Below, one piece after another: positions 1 to 12,938 of a stretch of 64,000 nucleotides of DNA. The translations under genes were made by a program, and so were the position numbers. The notes beneath the pieces are model-generated. The model was not told where the DNA came from. It made no database searches and was given only the letters and a program-made list of their open reading frames with translations. Position 1 is the stretch's first letter, and each line of letters opens with the position of its first letter. Source of the stretch: Stenocarpella maydis (Eukaryota; Ascomycota; Sordariomycetes; Diaporthales; Diaporthaceae); the NCBI GenBank assembly GCA_002270565.1, contig NQMI01000136.1:60796-124795 (forward strand), written 5' to 3'.

Positions 1-3000
1 GGAAGGGTCAGGGATTGCTACTGACATCCGGTCCATGTAAAAGTTTGTCCGGTGGAAAGCACGGATGGTTGAGAGACCTGACAGCACAGATCCGAACTGG
101 TCGTAGATCGGGGAGTGGGAGATGGAATTAAGTCTCTTCACCTCGCGGGCAACGTTGATGTACTTGCTCGCAACCCGGGCGTAGACGAACATGAGGGCAA
201 TGCCAGCGAGGATCACCCAGAGAGACACGGACAAGCTGGCCGCGATGGTAACAACGAGCGAGAAGCTGCTGTGCAGGAAATTGGCCAGGTCTCCGGGAAG
301 ACGCCTGTCGACCATGAAGGCGTCGGATGTGAAGCGGTTCAAAATCCTGCCAGCCGGGACAGTGTCGACCCAGCGGAGGGGAGCTCGAAGGATGGCGTGG
401 GTCATCCTCTCGAATAGGACCCGAGAGGTCCGAAGCCCGATGGCTGTCATCGTGAGACTCCGGGCGACCTGCGGATGGACGGTCAGTGATGATCTGAAGC
501 AAGTTTTGCTGGAGAATTGTCTGAGACAATCTGCCACGAGAGGAAATCCTGCTCGTGATGCGAGAACCAGGCAAGGGCAATGGCCTACTAACCTGAAGCA
601 CGACCATCAGCACATAAAACAGCACGCTCATGCCGATCCAGAACCAGACGGAGTGGCCCTCCATGGACGCTGCGTGTATACTATGCGGCACCACCTCGGA
701 ATACAGCATGCCCTTCTGGGGGTCCTGCAGGAAGATGCGCGAGCTGTCGTAACGGTTGAGAGTAGCCGAGAAGTTGGTCGTCTCCTCGGTGGACGATCCA
801 TCAGTGAGCTTCTTGAAACTCCAGACACGAGCGATACTCGCCAGACCGCCGGACACGATGAAGAAGACGACCAGGAGCCAGAGTATTGGGGCCCTGCTGG
901 CGCGGAGGTAAGTCGCGTACACCTTCCATTTGACACGCCCCGTCTCACGCTTTTCCTCATCTTCTTTGCTCGGTTTCTTCTTGTTGCCACTGGGCTGTTC
1001 TGACCCCGCAATGGTTGTTTCCTCGGAGGAGATCTGGCTCTCCTGAGCGTCGGTCATGGTCTGGGTCTCGCTTACGTCGTGGATCGAAGAGCGCTTAGAA
1101 CCACTCGAGGAAGCAACAGTGGTGTTGGTGGGGGTGATGGGCTCGGCGCTCTCAACTCGGCCCTCGTGGAGCCGGACGAGATAACTGGCCTTCGGCATGC
1201 ACAGCTCAGCGTGGTGAGTCGCGAGTATCCTGGTCCTCCCTTGTGCAAGCTCCCCCGTCAGCGCGAGATCTACTATGCACCGTCCGACGTGAGCATCCAC
1301 TGCAGAGAGCACATCGTCCAGGATCATGATGCCCGCGCGAGAATACAAGGCCCTAGCGAGCGCGACACGCCATCTCTGACCACCGCTGAGCGTCACGCCC
1401 TTTGGACCGACCTCTGTCTCATCCCCATCGACGAGGAGCTCGACGTCCTTCTCCAGAGAGCAGGCGCGCAGGACATCCTGATAGCGCGGCTCGACGAAGG
1501 GAAGGCCGAAAATGATGTTCTCTCGGACAGTCCCGGTCTCTATCCAGGGGGTCTGCGAGACAAAGGCAGTCAGAGATGGTATCAGCCATTCCTCCTGCGG
1601 TATCGGCTTTGCCTCGTCCAGCTCTTCCTCAGCAGGTGGCGCCGGGGTCTTGACAGTCCCGGAGATAAGTTTGACCTCACCGAGTATGGCTGCCAAGAGG
1701 AGGGACTTGCCAGATCCGGTCTTTCCAGCTATGATGCTGAACTTGCCTTCTGGGAAGCTGAGGGACACGTCCCGAAGCGTAGAGCGTTCCTCTATCTGCT
1801 CATGTGCCCCATCAGCGCCCTCCTTCTTCGGCCACGCGACAGTTGCATTGTCAAAGACGATGGCCTCCCCTGGGACAGCAACAGGAGCCTTGTCCGGCTG
1901 TGAGAAGTACTTCTCAAGCCTGACACACGAGGTCCAAGCCTCCATCATGTACACTTGAAGGATGGGCAGTAGTGCCGTCGCTTCGTCAAGCTGGTCGAAC
2001 AGGCCGAGCGAGGCGAAGATAACTGAGGCTTTGATATGACCGCCTTGTTCCCAGGCATACACACTCTGTGACACGCACGCAAGGAGGAGCGGGCCGAGGT
2101 TCATGATGAGCATGACACCACTCATGAACAGCGAGGCTTTCCAGTACTGTGCCAGCTCCTCGTTTCTGGACTTGATGATCTTGTTTTCCCAGTGCTGCTC
2201 GAGTGCCGAGTACTTGATCTGCCGCATCCCCTGGAGAGCCTCGGTGAGGAGATGGGCCTTGCCGTCACGATATCTCATGAGGCCAAACTGGATCTTGGCG
2301 TATTTCTTGGACATCCACGTGTTCAGCGGGATGATCATTGCAGCGGATCCAAGCCCGGCAGCGACCGCCTTCCAGCCGAGAATGGTGACCAGGAAGCCAC
2401 CAGCCAGGATGAGCTTGACTACAGCCAGGGGCAGATAGAAGTTGAAGCTGCAGAACATGGTGACACGGCCCGAGTCGAGTTTCATGTGGTTGATCACAGA
2501 CTGGCGGACCTCGTCCTTCTTCTCCTTTCCCTGCCCTTTTGGTCCTGCATCTCCCTTGTCACTCTTGCCTTTTGAATCAGCCTTCTGTCCGTCCTGGTCC
2601 TGGGCTCGAGGAGGCGGCATGGCCGTCTCGTGTTCCTTCATTGCCTTATCAAACACCAAAGTCTGCAGCACAGCCCCCAGGGGAATGACCAGCCGACTGT
2701 TTGTCCACCAGCTCAAGAGGCCACCGACAATGTTGTCGAGTGAAAGACTGAGGCACAGAGCGAGCGCCCACGCCAGCGTCTCCACAATGCTTGAATCAGG
2801 CGTGCTGGGCTGTTCCAGTCGGCCTAGGAGGCTGTACATCATGTAGTTGGGGATCAGCGAAAGAACGGCAGAGATGAAGACCAAGCACCACTGCTGAGCG
2901 AGCTCAACCCAGTGGAACTTGAGCAGTCTCCACCAGAGCCTCCCACTGCCGTCATGACCGATAAACATCTCGTGTAGATTGCGCGCGCGTGTGAGGTAGT

Positions 3001-3787
3001 CAAGCTTTGGGAGATCCTCCATATCCAGCTGGCGCTCCTTGGAGATGTCGAACACGAAGCTGTTCCACGAGAACGAGATCTTGGATAGGAGCGAGACGGT
3101 GTGTTGCTGGTCAACCAAGGTTCCTTTGAAATAAACGTCCGGCCGGCGAGGGAAGAACCCAAAGGCGAAAAATGCAGCAACAGCGGAAATTGCCTGTAGG
3201 AGCCAGCAGAGGCCCTGAGCGAGCCGCGTGGAGTCATGAGACGCCCTGAGCACGTCCCCAAACTTGCTTCGATAGGTCAGAGAAGCCAGGATCACCACCG
3301 AGCAGACGAGGGCAAAGTTTGCCAAGCGATATTTAGCCTTGTAATCGCCTCTGTGCGGGAGAAGGCTGGATTGGAAGAACATGAGGCCCTGGGTTGCATC
3401 AGCAGGCGTGCAAAAGAAGTATCAGAGTCAGGGCTGGGTGGTACTCACCCAGGCAACTACATCCGACCAAGTGCTCAAGAATCCTGCCGACACATTTGAC
3501 GAGCCCGTACGATGGTTCAAGACGCTTGCCACGATCGAGGCTACCAACCCAAGAGCCGAGCTCAGCCAGGCACCCACGCGAGGCAGCAGGTCTGAGTAGT
3601 CGTGTGTGGACTTCTCGGTAGCCTCTCCATCGTGATCCTCGTAGAAGCCGGAAATGCTCGCATAGCCCTTTGCTCTCAAGAAGCTTGACTTTGCGAAGAG
3701 ATGAACAACGGCCGGGGCGGACAGAAGCGCAACCAGCAGGGCTTCACCACCGGCTGCCGCAGCTCTCAGCTCGTCATGATGCGTCAT
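1..3787 (-). CDS. ABCC/MRP-type ABC transporter, partial (3' end off window)
   Basis: This is a full-size ATP-binding cassette exporter of the multidrug-resistance-associated (ABCC) class, expected to move conjugated or amphipathic compounds across the plasma or vacuolar membrane. Exons read on the minus strand: 3787-3449, 3388-593, 470 to the edge; both introns are phase 0 with GT-AG ends. The ~1,200 residues seen cover an N-terminal membrane segment, the first transmembrane domain and the first nucleotide-binding domain, with Walker A GKTGSGKS near residue 668, signature LSGGQ near 780 and Walker B ending in LDD near 804, followed by the start of the second membrane domain. The second ATPase domain lies outside the window. 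A charged Lys/Asp-rich loop (about residues 370-405) interrupts the first membrane domain. Substrate cannot be read from the sequence; the class call is firm, and a YBT1/VMR1-like subfamily is only a guess. Confidence 0.93.
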
Positions 3788-4663
3788 CTGGAAACGAGAG
3801 CCCCCGGTCGGCCCGGTCGTGCTCTAAGCAGCTGTGGTCTAACAATGCAGTGGGTTGTATGGACGTCTCAATGCAGGGACCTGATGAAGTAGGGATAGTC
3901 TTTGATGGAGCAAGTCGACGGAAGGGGACGGTTGCAGCAGGGAGAGGACGGACAATAACGAGATGTGATGGTGCGCCCGAGGAACTACAACAACGACAAC
4001 AAAAACAGATCAAGAACAACAGCACAGCCAGTGGATAGAGTCCGCCCCATGTGTGGTGGAAGGCGAGGCAAGGCTTGGGGCTGGATGTGCAGGAAAGAAA
4101 AAGATGGAAAGCCTTGGGGGGGGGGAGGAATGTGTCCGGATTGTGATCCAAAAACGGTGCTTGGTAAGACGTTGCGGCGTCAAGACAGCCACACGGCACC
4201 GGCGCCGAGTCGGCAACGCCCCACCTGGCTGCCCTGTGGGCCCCTGCCAAGCCGACGTGGTGTAACTACTTATTATTAGGCGGCACTACTCCGTAGCCTT
4301 GATTCTCCCCGTCCAACCCAAGCACGCCGAGTTCAAATGCTCTGTTGTGCCCATTCCAGGGGACGGTGAGCTCCAGCCTCTACCCCGGGCAGCCCCACCT
4401 GCTTTGGTTATTGGTGAGGTCTGCCAGTCTCTCAACAAACCAACCGAGTACGAGGAGGAAACTCTTGCAGGTCAACGAGGTTGCTGGCAGATGTTTTGGA
4501 TTCATCTAGCTCATATCTACACTTCACCGCGTCTCATTTTCCACGCGGCACGGCCGAGACAGCGCATCGTGAAACTTGATGCATTTTCCAGCCGGCAACA
4601 ACCTCTCTGGCTGGCCATCAAGGTCCTCAAGCCCCACAAACCCAAAAGGCCCGTGAAATTCCC
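3788..4663. other. Intergenic region
   Basis: This stretch lies between the ABC transporter start and the end of the neighbouring dehydrogenase. Short open frames on both strands look random in composition. A ten-base G run sits at 4116-4125. I see no gene or RNA. Confidence 0.6.
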
Positions 4664-5711
4664 CTAACCATTGACAACCACGCCTCCGTTGCAGTGGATT
4701 GTCTGTCCTGCGATGCACGACGAATCCGCACTCGCCAGGAACACAACACACGTCGCAATTTCACTCGGCTGCCCGGGACGGCCTATTGGGGCGGTGAACT
4801 GCTTCTGCGCCTCGTCGTTCATCGTCGCCGGGATCAGCGGTGTCCACACCGGGCCCGGCGCGACCGCATTGACGCGGATGCCCTTGCTGACGTATTGGTT
4901 GCTCAGGCCACGGGTGAAGGAGACGATTGCGCCCTTGGTCGATGTGTAGTCCAGCAGGTCCGGCCGCCCGATGTAGGCGTTGATGGAGGCGTTGTTGATG
5001 ATGGTGCTGCCGTACTTCATGTGTGGCAGCAGGTATTTGGAGAGGTAGAAGAAGGGGTGGATGTTGGTGTTGAACGTGTGTACCCACTGCTCCCTGGTAG
5101 GTTCAAGAGACGTCAGTTGTCTGAGGCACTCCTGTCACCGCCACCGAGGCCTGGCTGGGCAACTCACTCCGGCAGGTCCTTGATGTCTTCAACCATCATC
5201 TGATAGGCAGCATTGTTGAACAGGATGTCAATCCTGCCGTCAAAGGTCTTGACCGCATGGTCGGCCAGCTTCTTGCAGTTCTCCTGCTTCGAGAGGTCTG
5301 TCGAGAACAGGTGACACTTGCGACCATGCGCCTCGACTGCCTTCTTGGTATCCTGTGCATCCTTCTCCTCGTCAGGCAGGTAGGCGATCAGAGAGTCGGC
5401 CCCCTCCTCGGCGAACAGAATAGCCGTCGCCCGTCCGATGCCCGAGTCCCCCCCCGTGATCACGGCGTTCTTCGCCTTGAGCTTCCCAGCTGCAAGGTAG
5501 GGGATCTTCTGTCCATTCTCTCCGGGAAGGTAGGTTCTCTGGGGCTCTAACTCGTGGGGCACTTCAGACTCCTTGCCGGGGAAGCTCTGCTTGGTCACAG
5601 GGATGGTGTGGCCTGTAGGAACTGGTCAGTATGCCTTCCAGCTAGGTCTAGGGTCCCTGATTTCGGATGCATGGACCGACCCTGCTTGAACTGGTCTGCC
5701 TGTTCCGCCAT
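4664..5711 (-). CDS. Short-chain dehydrogenase/reductase (SDR), 301 aa
   Basis: This is an NAD(P)-dependent oxidoreductase of the classical SDR fold, probably cytosolic. Exons are 5711-5681, 5612-5168 and 5093-4664; phases close exactly to 301 codons plus stop. The first exon is only 31 bases; it supplies the ATG and splices in frame to GHTIPVTKQ, which explains why the main reading frame lacks its own ATG. Visible motifs are the cofactor-binding TGGDSGIG at residues 63-70, NNAA at 143-146, catalytic Ser195 and YTSTK with Tyr208 and Lys212. The 40-residue N-terminal lead (PGKE, PQRTYLPG) resembles the bacterial YhdG/YdaD-like and plant 'ABA-responsive' SDR branch rather than fatty-acid reductases. 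Substrate is unknown. The gene is on the same strand as the ABC transporter, with nothing tying the two together. Confidence 0.92.
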
Positions 5712-8289
5712 GATTGGTCCGCGTCTCGGGTGTCTGGTTGTATGCTTTGTTTCTCAAGGTGTAAGCTGCAGCTGTGGTGTGCGATGGTTTTTCGAATTGA
5801 TATGGAATGCGGACGAACCTGAACTGTCCTGCGCCTCTTGGTTCTGATTTATGTACTGGATCACAAACAGACGGAGGGAAAGCTCCCACCCAGAGTGACT
5901 AGCAATGACGACATGGGCGGCTGAGAGGTCTCGACGTCATTCTTCGATATCTACCGTACCAGGGGCCCATCTTTCTCTTTGCACACAGTGACGATCCCAT
6001 TTCAAAGGCAGGCAAGACGGTCGAGAGGAGTTACTGCGATGCCATTGCCCTGGCTCAAAGAGTTCTTCTGCAATTCCAGTCTGGTGTTTTCTTGTCTTGC
6101 TCTTGCACACCCCGGAAGCGAGATCACGGGAGGACCGCCGGGCCCGCACCAATGCCCGAGCTTGTCCTTGCCTGCTCCCGGACCGCCAGGCAGGGTCATC
6201 GCTCCCTTGATGATTTCTCCACACCGCTGCGGCCCGCGTTACTTCGGGAACTAAAACCCCGCCTCAACCCACACAAGCTCGGGCAACACTCATAAGCCTT
6301 GATGGCTTCTCTTGCGGCCACTATCGTTCAGCTCGACCGAGCTACTCCAAGGACCTATATGTCGTTGGTAGGTCGCACGAAGCAATTGCTCTTGTTCCTC
6401 GTCATTATCCGGAAGGCTTTTCAGAAACATCACGTCACGACAAGAACAGGCTGCAGATGAGAGTCGACAAGATGTCTACATGCCCCCCTCTCCATCACCG
6501 TCGAACAAGTGACCCACCCCCTCTGTAACGCGTGTCCCCCACCCAGATCGACAACGTGGGCCCCTTCGCGTCTTCGGGTCAGAACCAATCACTAGCATGG
6601 AGGAACAAACCCAACCAGTCTCAGAAATCACAATATTGCGCGGAGAACGGAGAGATAAATCATATTTTCCCAGACCACGGCTCCCAAGTGCGGCCACCAG
6701 ACCCGCCGCTCCACCAACATTTCGGGTCCACCACTTTATTTTGACAACCAACCAGTTGACCTTCCTCGACCTCGGCAGCGCTTTATTCTTCCAGCAGGCG
6801 TGGGTTTCAGATCACACCATCTAGAGCTTTCTGGAATTTGCGACTGAAGAGACCAGGCCTCCTCCACCTCCGGTTTGGACTGCTCTTCAAAATTTCTCGC
6901 GTGATGACACTGGAATCATGGCCCCGAGCCCAAGGACGGTCTATGCTCCTGAAATTGGTGGCAGGGGCAACTGTCTGCATGCATATGGCCGACCCGGCAA
7001 CACTGAATGTCAGACTTTAGCTTTCCCTCTAGACAAGCAGCTCTAGCCGAGTTGGCACGCAAATTTGCGGGGCTTATTGCAGACCAGGACGCCCTGCGTG
7101 GACACTCGCTTGAGCGATCGCTTCACAGCTAGGCTCTTACACCCACCTGAAACCTTCAGAAGCGCCTGTGGATTGATTGCACCCTCCAAGCGGATAGCAT
7201 CAGAGACAATTCAACCCAGGATGTGTGCTCGGCTAATACCACTTGCACAAAACCCCTCTGCCCGTTGGTACACTTCTGCGAGTGCTGCGCCGGTTTCTCT
7301 TCTTTGGCACCAAGATAACGTTCCCTTAGGTGGCTTCAGCGAAGCTCTCGAGGCTGCCACACCAGCGTCAAGTCTTCGGACGAGCTCGCGTGCCTGCGTC
7401 CCGCACCATGTCGTGGGCCACTCGGACGAATTCTCTGGCGAACCTGCCATCTGGAGTACAATGAGCTGGCTCGGCGCAAGCATTGTTTTGGACAATCTGT
7501 TGACTCTGGACCAAAGATGGGAAGACACAAGGCCGGCGAGTCCTTTTCACATCTCATGTGATGATGTTGAGGTCTTGGGTCTAGTTCCGAATTATGATGG
7601 TCTTTGGTCGTCCATCTCGGTTATGCCGGTGCCAAGACCTGCCCCAGTTACTGGTTCACCGGTCTCCTGCCCAGCTGCCGAGGTCCACGAATGCACGAGC
7701 TGCTCCAGGATTTATGGCTTAGGATCCCAGACACGTGCAGGTACATTGCCGCACTCTGGGCCTCGTTTAGCCCAAGTGGCGGTCCCGTTGGTCAAACTGA
7801 CACGGGATCTCGTCGGGGATAAAGCGGAAACATTTCTTTCTAGCGCTCCATCGACCCTTGCCGCAGCGCATGGTCATTTCTGATTGATGACAGACAGGGC
7901 ACTCCAGCAGCGGCAGAACCAAAGTGTGGACGCAAGTCGCCGCAAGTATCGCCCCAACGGGATTGCTGAGCCGTGTCAAGTCGCCGACCTCCACGGTCGA
8001 CGGGTGTGCTCCAGGTTCATCCCGTCCGGTTCTGCCCAGGTGCCATCCTGGTGCAGCACCCACGAGGTGTACATAACGTTGCGCAGACGCCACAGTGGAT
8101 CGCACCGTTAGTCGCGACGGTCATGATTATTTCCTATGGTGGCTCTTATATCACTCTAGCCGCCCTCCAGTCATTCTCTTCAGGACGAGCCTCCTCTGGC
8201 TCTTTGCCTACGATGTTAGACGTCCTCGCGGCGGGACCACCTACCATGACCACGGCTTGTCCAAGGCGAGGCACATAGACAAAACCAAC
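5712..8289. other. 2.6 kb without a recognised gene
   Basis: There is a long open frame on plus (7065-7883) and overlapping open frames on minus (7211-7557 and 7767-8105). None carries a motif I recognise, and the overlapping frames on both strands suggest chance openness in GC-balanced DNA. A decayed gene cannot be excluded. The right part should hold the promoter of the receptor gene starting at 8290. Confidence 0.5.
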
Positions 8290-9774
8290 ATGATGAAACT
8301 ACCGGAACACTATCTTACCAAGATGGCTATCTCCAGCAACCCCGGTGACCGTCGTACTGAACTGTTTATCGTTATGATGGTTGTGTTTGGCCTCGCATGG
8401 ATTCTGGTACGATTTTTGGCGTGCGTACCATTGATATGGCACTGACAAAAGACTAAGGTGTTGCTTCGAGCGTATGTCAGAGTCATCATGATCAAGAATG
8501 TTGCGGCAGATGACTGGTGGATGCTTGCTGGTATTGTCCGTCTTCACACTCCCCTCTCTGGACCAAACATGACTAACCAGGCCACAGCTCGCGTACACAG
8601 CTTACTCGATCGTGGCAATATGGGGAATCCTCGATGGAGGAACTGGCAAGCACATCACCGATCTTACCGTGGAAGAGACATTAGTCGGGCTCAAGGCGTG
8701 GTACATCTGCGAAACCATGTACGCGCCCGTCTCGGCCATGGTCAGGACCTCGGTCGCGCTGTTCCTTCACCGGGTCGCAACCGAGTCCATCCACAAGTGG
8801 ATAATATGGATCAACCTCGGAGCCATCTATATCATAACCCTTGTGTTCACATTCATCGCCATCTTCCAGTGCAACCCGCCCTCCTACTTCTACGAGCAGG
8901 CGCTTGGGAAGCCGGGTGACTGCATGCACATCGACGTCCTGCCGGACACGGTTATCGCTCATAGCGTCATTGGCGCTGCGACTGATTTGGTTTTTGCTGC
9001 ACTTCCAGTGGCAATGCTATGGAACGTTGAGCTCAACAAGAGGACAAAGGTGGTGGTGGCCTTGCTGCTCAGCATGGGGACCGTGTAAGACACCTTGGCC
9101 CGATCGTCTCGGGGACAAAATCGCTGATACTCGCGATTCACAGCGCCGGAATTGCTCTTCTCGTGAGAATACCCTTCGTCAAGAGTTTGGCAATTACACC
9201 GGATTTCTTGTACGAAACGGTGGACGTTGCAATCTGGTCTGTCATGGAACCATCGCTTGGAATCATCGCCGGCTGCCTAGCCACTTTACGGCCACTCTTT
9301 AAGAGTCTGGGCTTCGAGAAGCGTCAAACACAGAGATACGGCTGTGGCCCTCCTCGTAACGGGTGCCCGGCGGCCTCCGACAGGCGCACCTGCGGCTTTG
9401 TTCGAACCATGATGCAGAGATTCTGCAATAGGCCATCCTCTCCCAAGACTATGGACTCGTCATGCCTCGAAGCTGGGCAAGACTCCCAGCCAGCGTCAAA
9501 CAACGACAAGGCCGACCTCGATTTTGAGCTGCAGCCACAGGGATTTGCGCCGGTACCAACGCAGCATCACGAGAAGGGCGTAGTATCTATGAGGATTGCC
9601 AGCAACCCGTGCGAGGACTTTGCTGGGCAGGTGCGCGGCATCAATGTGCACACGTCTGTCGATATCTCGTCACAGCCAAAAACACGCAATTCACTCCCAC
9701 GCCAGCAGGGCTCGACGTCGTCTTCGGCAACAACGCTACCCATACAGGGTACGGGAGAGTCTGGATCGGTATAA
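8290..9774 (+). CDS. Seven-helix fungal rhodopsin-domain (SAT4/Pth11-like) membrane protein, 440 aa
   Basis: This is a plasma-membrane protein of the large fungal rhodopsin-domain family, which includes Pth11-like receptors and SAT4-type cluster proteins; ligand and partner are unknown. Exons are 8290-8406, 8458-8535, 8588-9084 and 9144-9774, closing to 440 codons plus stop. The third intron start (GTCCGT at 8536) is unusual but is the only junction that keeps the conserved frame ILAYTAYSIVAIWG. Seven hydrophobic helices occupy about residues 25-290. The family pattern is visible: DDWW after helix 2, a Cys-bearing loop (QCNPP and PGDC), the helix run near AGIALLVR, and the closing EPSLGIIAGCLATLRPL. 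Residues after ~300 form a polar, Ser-rich cytoplasmic tail. Two adjacent ATGs at 8290 and 8293 are both possible starts. Confidence 0.87.
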
Positions 9775-11193
9775 CCAAAGATATAGAGGATATGACGCTA
9801 TTGGCAGTTTTGAAGATTTTTTCTTTTCTACGTACAACCTAAAGAGTAGAACGGCCGGTCGAAGAAAACATCCGAGACAGTACATGTGCCTATAGCGCAT
9901 GCCCTCATGGTATCGCCGAGTATCTCTAATCCACGTACACTTATTCCAGTCTTCCTTGGACCAGTGTGCCTGGCCCCGCAAGAGCTTCACCAGTGACCTG
10001 CCCCCGCCACGCAGGGTCACAGCAGACGTAAAACGACAGCTCGTGTGGGTAGTGGTGCCGATCTACACGGTGTTGCATGCCTAGAGGTCCACGCAGCTTC
10101 CGTGCGCGACATTAACACGTCGGGATTTGAGCCAGCAGCCGCCGTTTGCGCCATTTATACGGGCTCGCTGCATGGCTCGGCGCCCTTTCTTTCTCTCCCA
10201 GTGAGCCGGCACCACACTTGTGGCGTAGGCTGGTCAAACATGCATACGTGTGCATGCTTCCCGGCTGGCATGCGCGTCGCACAGCCGCCTAGGGGCGGCT
10301 CTAAGCTGGCGCATTCCGTGAGAACAAGGCAGGTGAGAGCGAGTCTGATTTTCCTGCCGAAAGTGGACCGTCGTGGTGAACCAGGTTGGATATGGTGAAG
10401 TGAGGACTGGTTGAAGTGTCGACCGGTGCACGGCGTGACTCTCGTGTTGAACTACTGGCTGTCCCTGGCGGACTCCAGCCAACCCCTGATCCTAGTCTGA
10501 GTGGAGCTGCCAATCTGGCTTGCTGAGACAAGGTTGGCCTTGCTCGAGAGGCCGCTGCTCCAGGAATTCGGCCCCAATCGAGTTCGAGGGACTGGGGTGG
10601 GCAGCCGAGCGGAATAATTAGCAGATCTTAGGGCGCATCTTTACTAATAACAAGGACGCAATCGGCGTTAAGCCAGACTCCTATCTAAATGCCCAAGTAC
10701 TTCAGTGGGAATTCTTCTAGAAAACATCCATGAAAGCGGCGCCACGGAATGGACACCCTGAAGTGAGCACCGGTCATCCATCATTGGACCGGTGATCACA
10801 ATCCTAGATCTTGATGAGACCTCGCCCCGAACTGTTCCCTGCTCCTCGTCCTCAGGTGGTGCTCGGAGGAAAGGGGCGCACACACCCCCACATGGAGTTC
10901 CGGCGGCTTAAGCACGTGGTTCTCTTTCGTGGAAAGCCTTTGTGTTCCTTCAAGGGCATATCATTTTGTCAACTAAAGCTCAGCCATCTGACACCTGAGG
11001 TGAGGCTGCCCAACTAGGGGTGCTCAACAGTGAGGGTTATTGCTTAACTCGTAAAGACTGTCAAGGGCAGAGCGCCATGGCTTGAACCGGCAGGTCTCCG
11101 GCTCAGAGAAGCAAAGCTCAAGCTCTGTGGCAAAGCTTATCCCCCGTCTATCAATAACTGCGCAGCCTCGCCCCTGCGCATCGAAGCCTACCA
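9775..11193. other. 1.4 kb intergenic region
   Basis: This region lies between the receptor gene and the first cyanovirin-N-like gene; their stop codons face each other. The open frames are short and overlap on both strands. I see no motif, RNA gene or repeat of note. Confidence 0.55.
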
Positions 11194-12072
11194 TCACCAG
11201 GCCGTGGCTGCCGCACGCTGTCCCCCAAAAGTCTGCGTTGGCGTTGTAAATACAGTCCGAGGCACAACAGCACGCCCAGCTGTGGGCTCTGCCAGCTGGG
11301 TCGAGCCATTCACGTTGAAGCATCCGACGGTGCCATTATTATTGACAAGAACCTGGTCTGGTTTCTCCCAGTTAGAAAACAAAGGACTCGCAGCCCCATC
11401 ATGGCAGGAGGGCCGAATAGACTTACTCAGGGCAAGCTGGCCCGGCACGACAGTGATGCCGAGCCCGGCGTTGCAGCCCGAGCAGGCCAAGTACAGGTCG
11501 TCCCAGCGAGGGGTGAAGAATGCCATGACGCTGCTGACATGGGTTGAGTGGTAGCCAGTGACGTAGGCGGTACTGTACGGCGGCTCCTCGACGTGGCTCC
11601 AGGTGATGTTGCAGTTGCTGCAGCTGTTGGAAAAGTTTCCGCTGTGTCGCGTCGTCAGTCATGTCGTGCGGTCCAGTACCAGGAAGAACATCTTTGCAGG
11701 TGCGGACCGTCGACTCACAAAAGGTACGGAACCAGTGATCCAGCGCTGTTCCCGACGCAGACGTCCAGGTCGATCCTGGTCAAGCCTGTCAGCAAATTAC
11801 TTGTGATCGGAGCGCTTCTATGATGCGTACGAGGTCCAGTCGTAGTACCAGTTGGAGTAGTCGTCGGTGTTGCAGTAGACACCGAGGCTGCTGCCGTTCA
11901 GGGCGTAGGTGCCTACCGCGCAGGACTCGTTGTAGGGGACAGGGCTTGCAGTAGGGATGGTGATGGTCGATCCTGCAATGTTCCCGCCGATTCCAGTGGC
12001 ATTTCTCGCGGCGGGTGGAGGCATGGCAGCAGCCAAAGTGGCGAGAATGAGGAAGACGAGCATCTCCATCAT
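11194..12072 (-). CDS. Secreted cyanovirin-N homology (CVNH) protein, 225 aa
   Basis: This is a predicted secreted lectin-like protein; CVNH proteins of fungi and ferns bind glycans, often mannose-rich ones. Exons are 12072-11831, 11775-11719, 11641-11427 and 11357-11194; the frame closes at 225 codons plus stop. A signal peptide is clear (LVFLILATLAAA, cleavage near residue 16-18). The two tandem CVNH half-repeats are readable: repeat 1 has NESC, LGVYC and TSIDLDVCVGN..GSL; repeat 2 has GNFSNSCSNCNI, LYLAC and ALNQVLVNNNGTVGC. The first splice choice (acceptor at 11776-11778) is supported because it restores TSIDL in frame. Repeat 2 has an insertion of about 35 residues between GNFSNSC..ITW and LYLAC. 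Several N-x-S/T sites fit secretion. The sugar-binding pocket cannot be judged without a model. Confidence 0.83.
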
Positions 12073-12938
12073 GGTGAGGCCGAGGCGGTGGCTAACTGAG
12101 CTTCACAAGGTCTGCAAAGGCTCTTGGGGAGAAGCAACGGGAATCGATCATGCAGCTGCGGTGCTCACGTTGGCCTGCGAATCGCAATGTGTTGAGAAAT
12201 GCGAGGGGTGTCTCGTGATGGAGGAGGTCGACCTGGTAGGTCACGCTTGACTTCAGGAGACCACGCAAGATTGCCAGTGAGGAGAGAGGATCTGAATTTC
12301 CGTGGAAGTGCCGAGCGCTCCTTCTCAGCTGCCCTACCTTGCTCAAGTCGCACCACTTGCAAAGAAACCACAGATTCGCACTCACAGAAACTGAGGGTAC
12401 ACTTGTACATCACCCAACGCTCACGCCACCGACAACCTTGGAACAACAATACCATTGCACTGGGGAACTGAAAGGCACAAAAAGGAAGCTTTTAGCACCC
12501 AAAGCCTATCAACATCCACTCCTATATCAGCTATATCCTATACATACTTGTAATGAGTTGGTCTTGGCTGTATGGGCAACATATAAATCTGTGTAGGTGA
12601 CACTCTCTATGTTCGCTCTGGTACTTGAGTTTGAAGGGTGTACCGGTGCCTTTGCTGTTTCCCAGGGTGAACCCCTGCATTCTCTGGGAATGTCTTCAGT
12701 CAACAGGTGCACTTTTTCGCAGTCAGTGCCCCATCTGAAGCAGGTATTCACTAGGCCAGCTGTACAGTAACCTCAGATCTGACAAAATGATCTTGTTCTC
12801 ACTATTCTCACTATGACTGTCCGAGCACCTGTCCCAGACCTGGTAGAGCCCGCTTCAGTCCATCAGCTCAAAATCGGGGCAGATCATCCTCCACCACGTA
12901 GGCGGTGACTCATGTTGCCCCCCGAAAATAAGACGTAT
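12073..12938. other. Intergenic region between the two CVNH-like genes
   Basis: This should contain the promoter of the first CVNH gene, which starts at 12072. Only short open frames without motifs are seen. Confidence 0.55.

Noticed and set aside
1079..1903. 274-codon plus-strand open frame
   Set aside because: It is antisense to the ATP-binding domain of the ABC transporter, whose motifs fix the true strand.
7065..7883. 272-codon open frame on the plus strand
   Set aside because: No motif, no plausible domain or codon regularity, and overlapping open frames on the other strand; treated as chance openness.
11030..11125. Possible tRNA (GGTTCAAGCC-like T-loop on minus)
   Set aside because: The flanking bases do not form a T-stem or acceptor stem and no anticodon arm fits.
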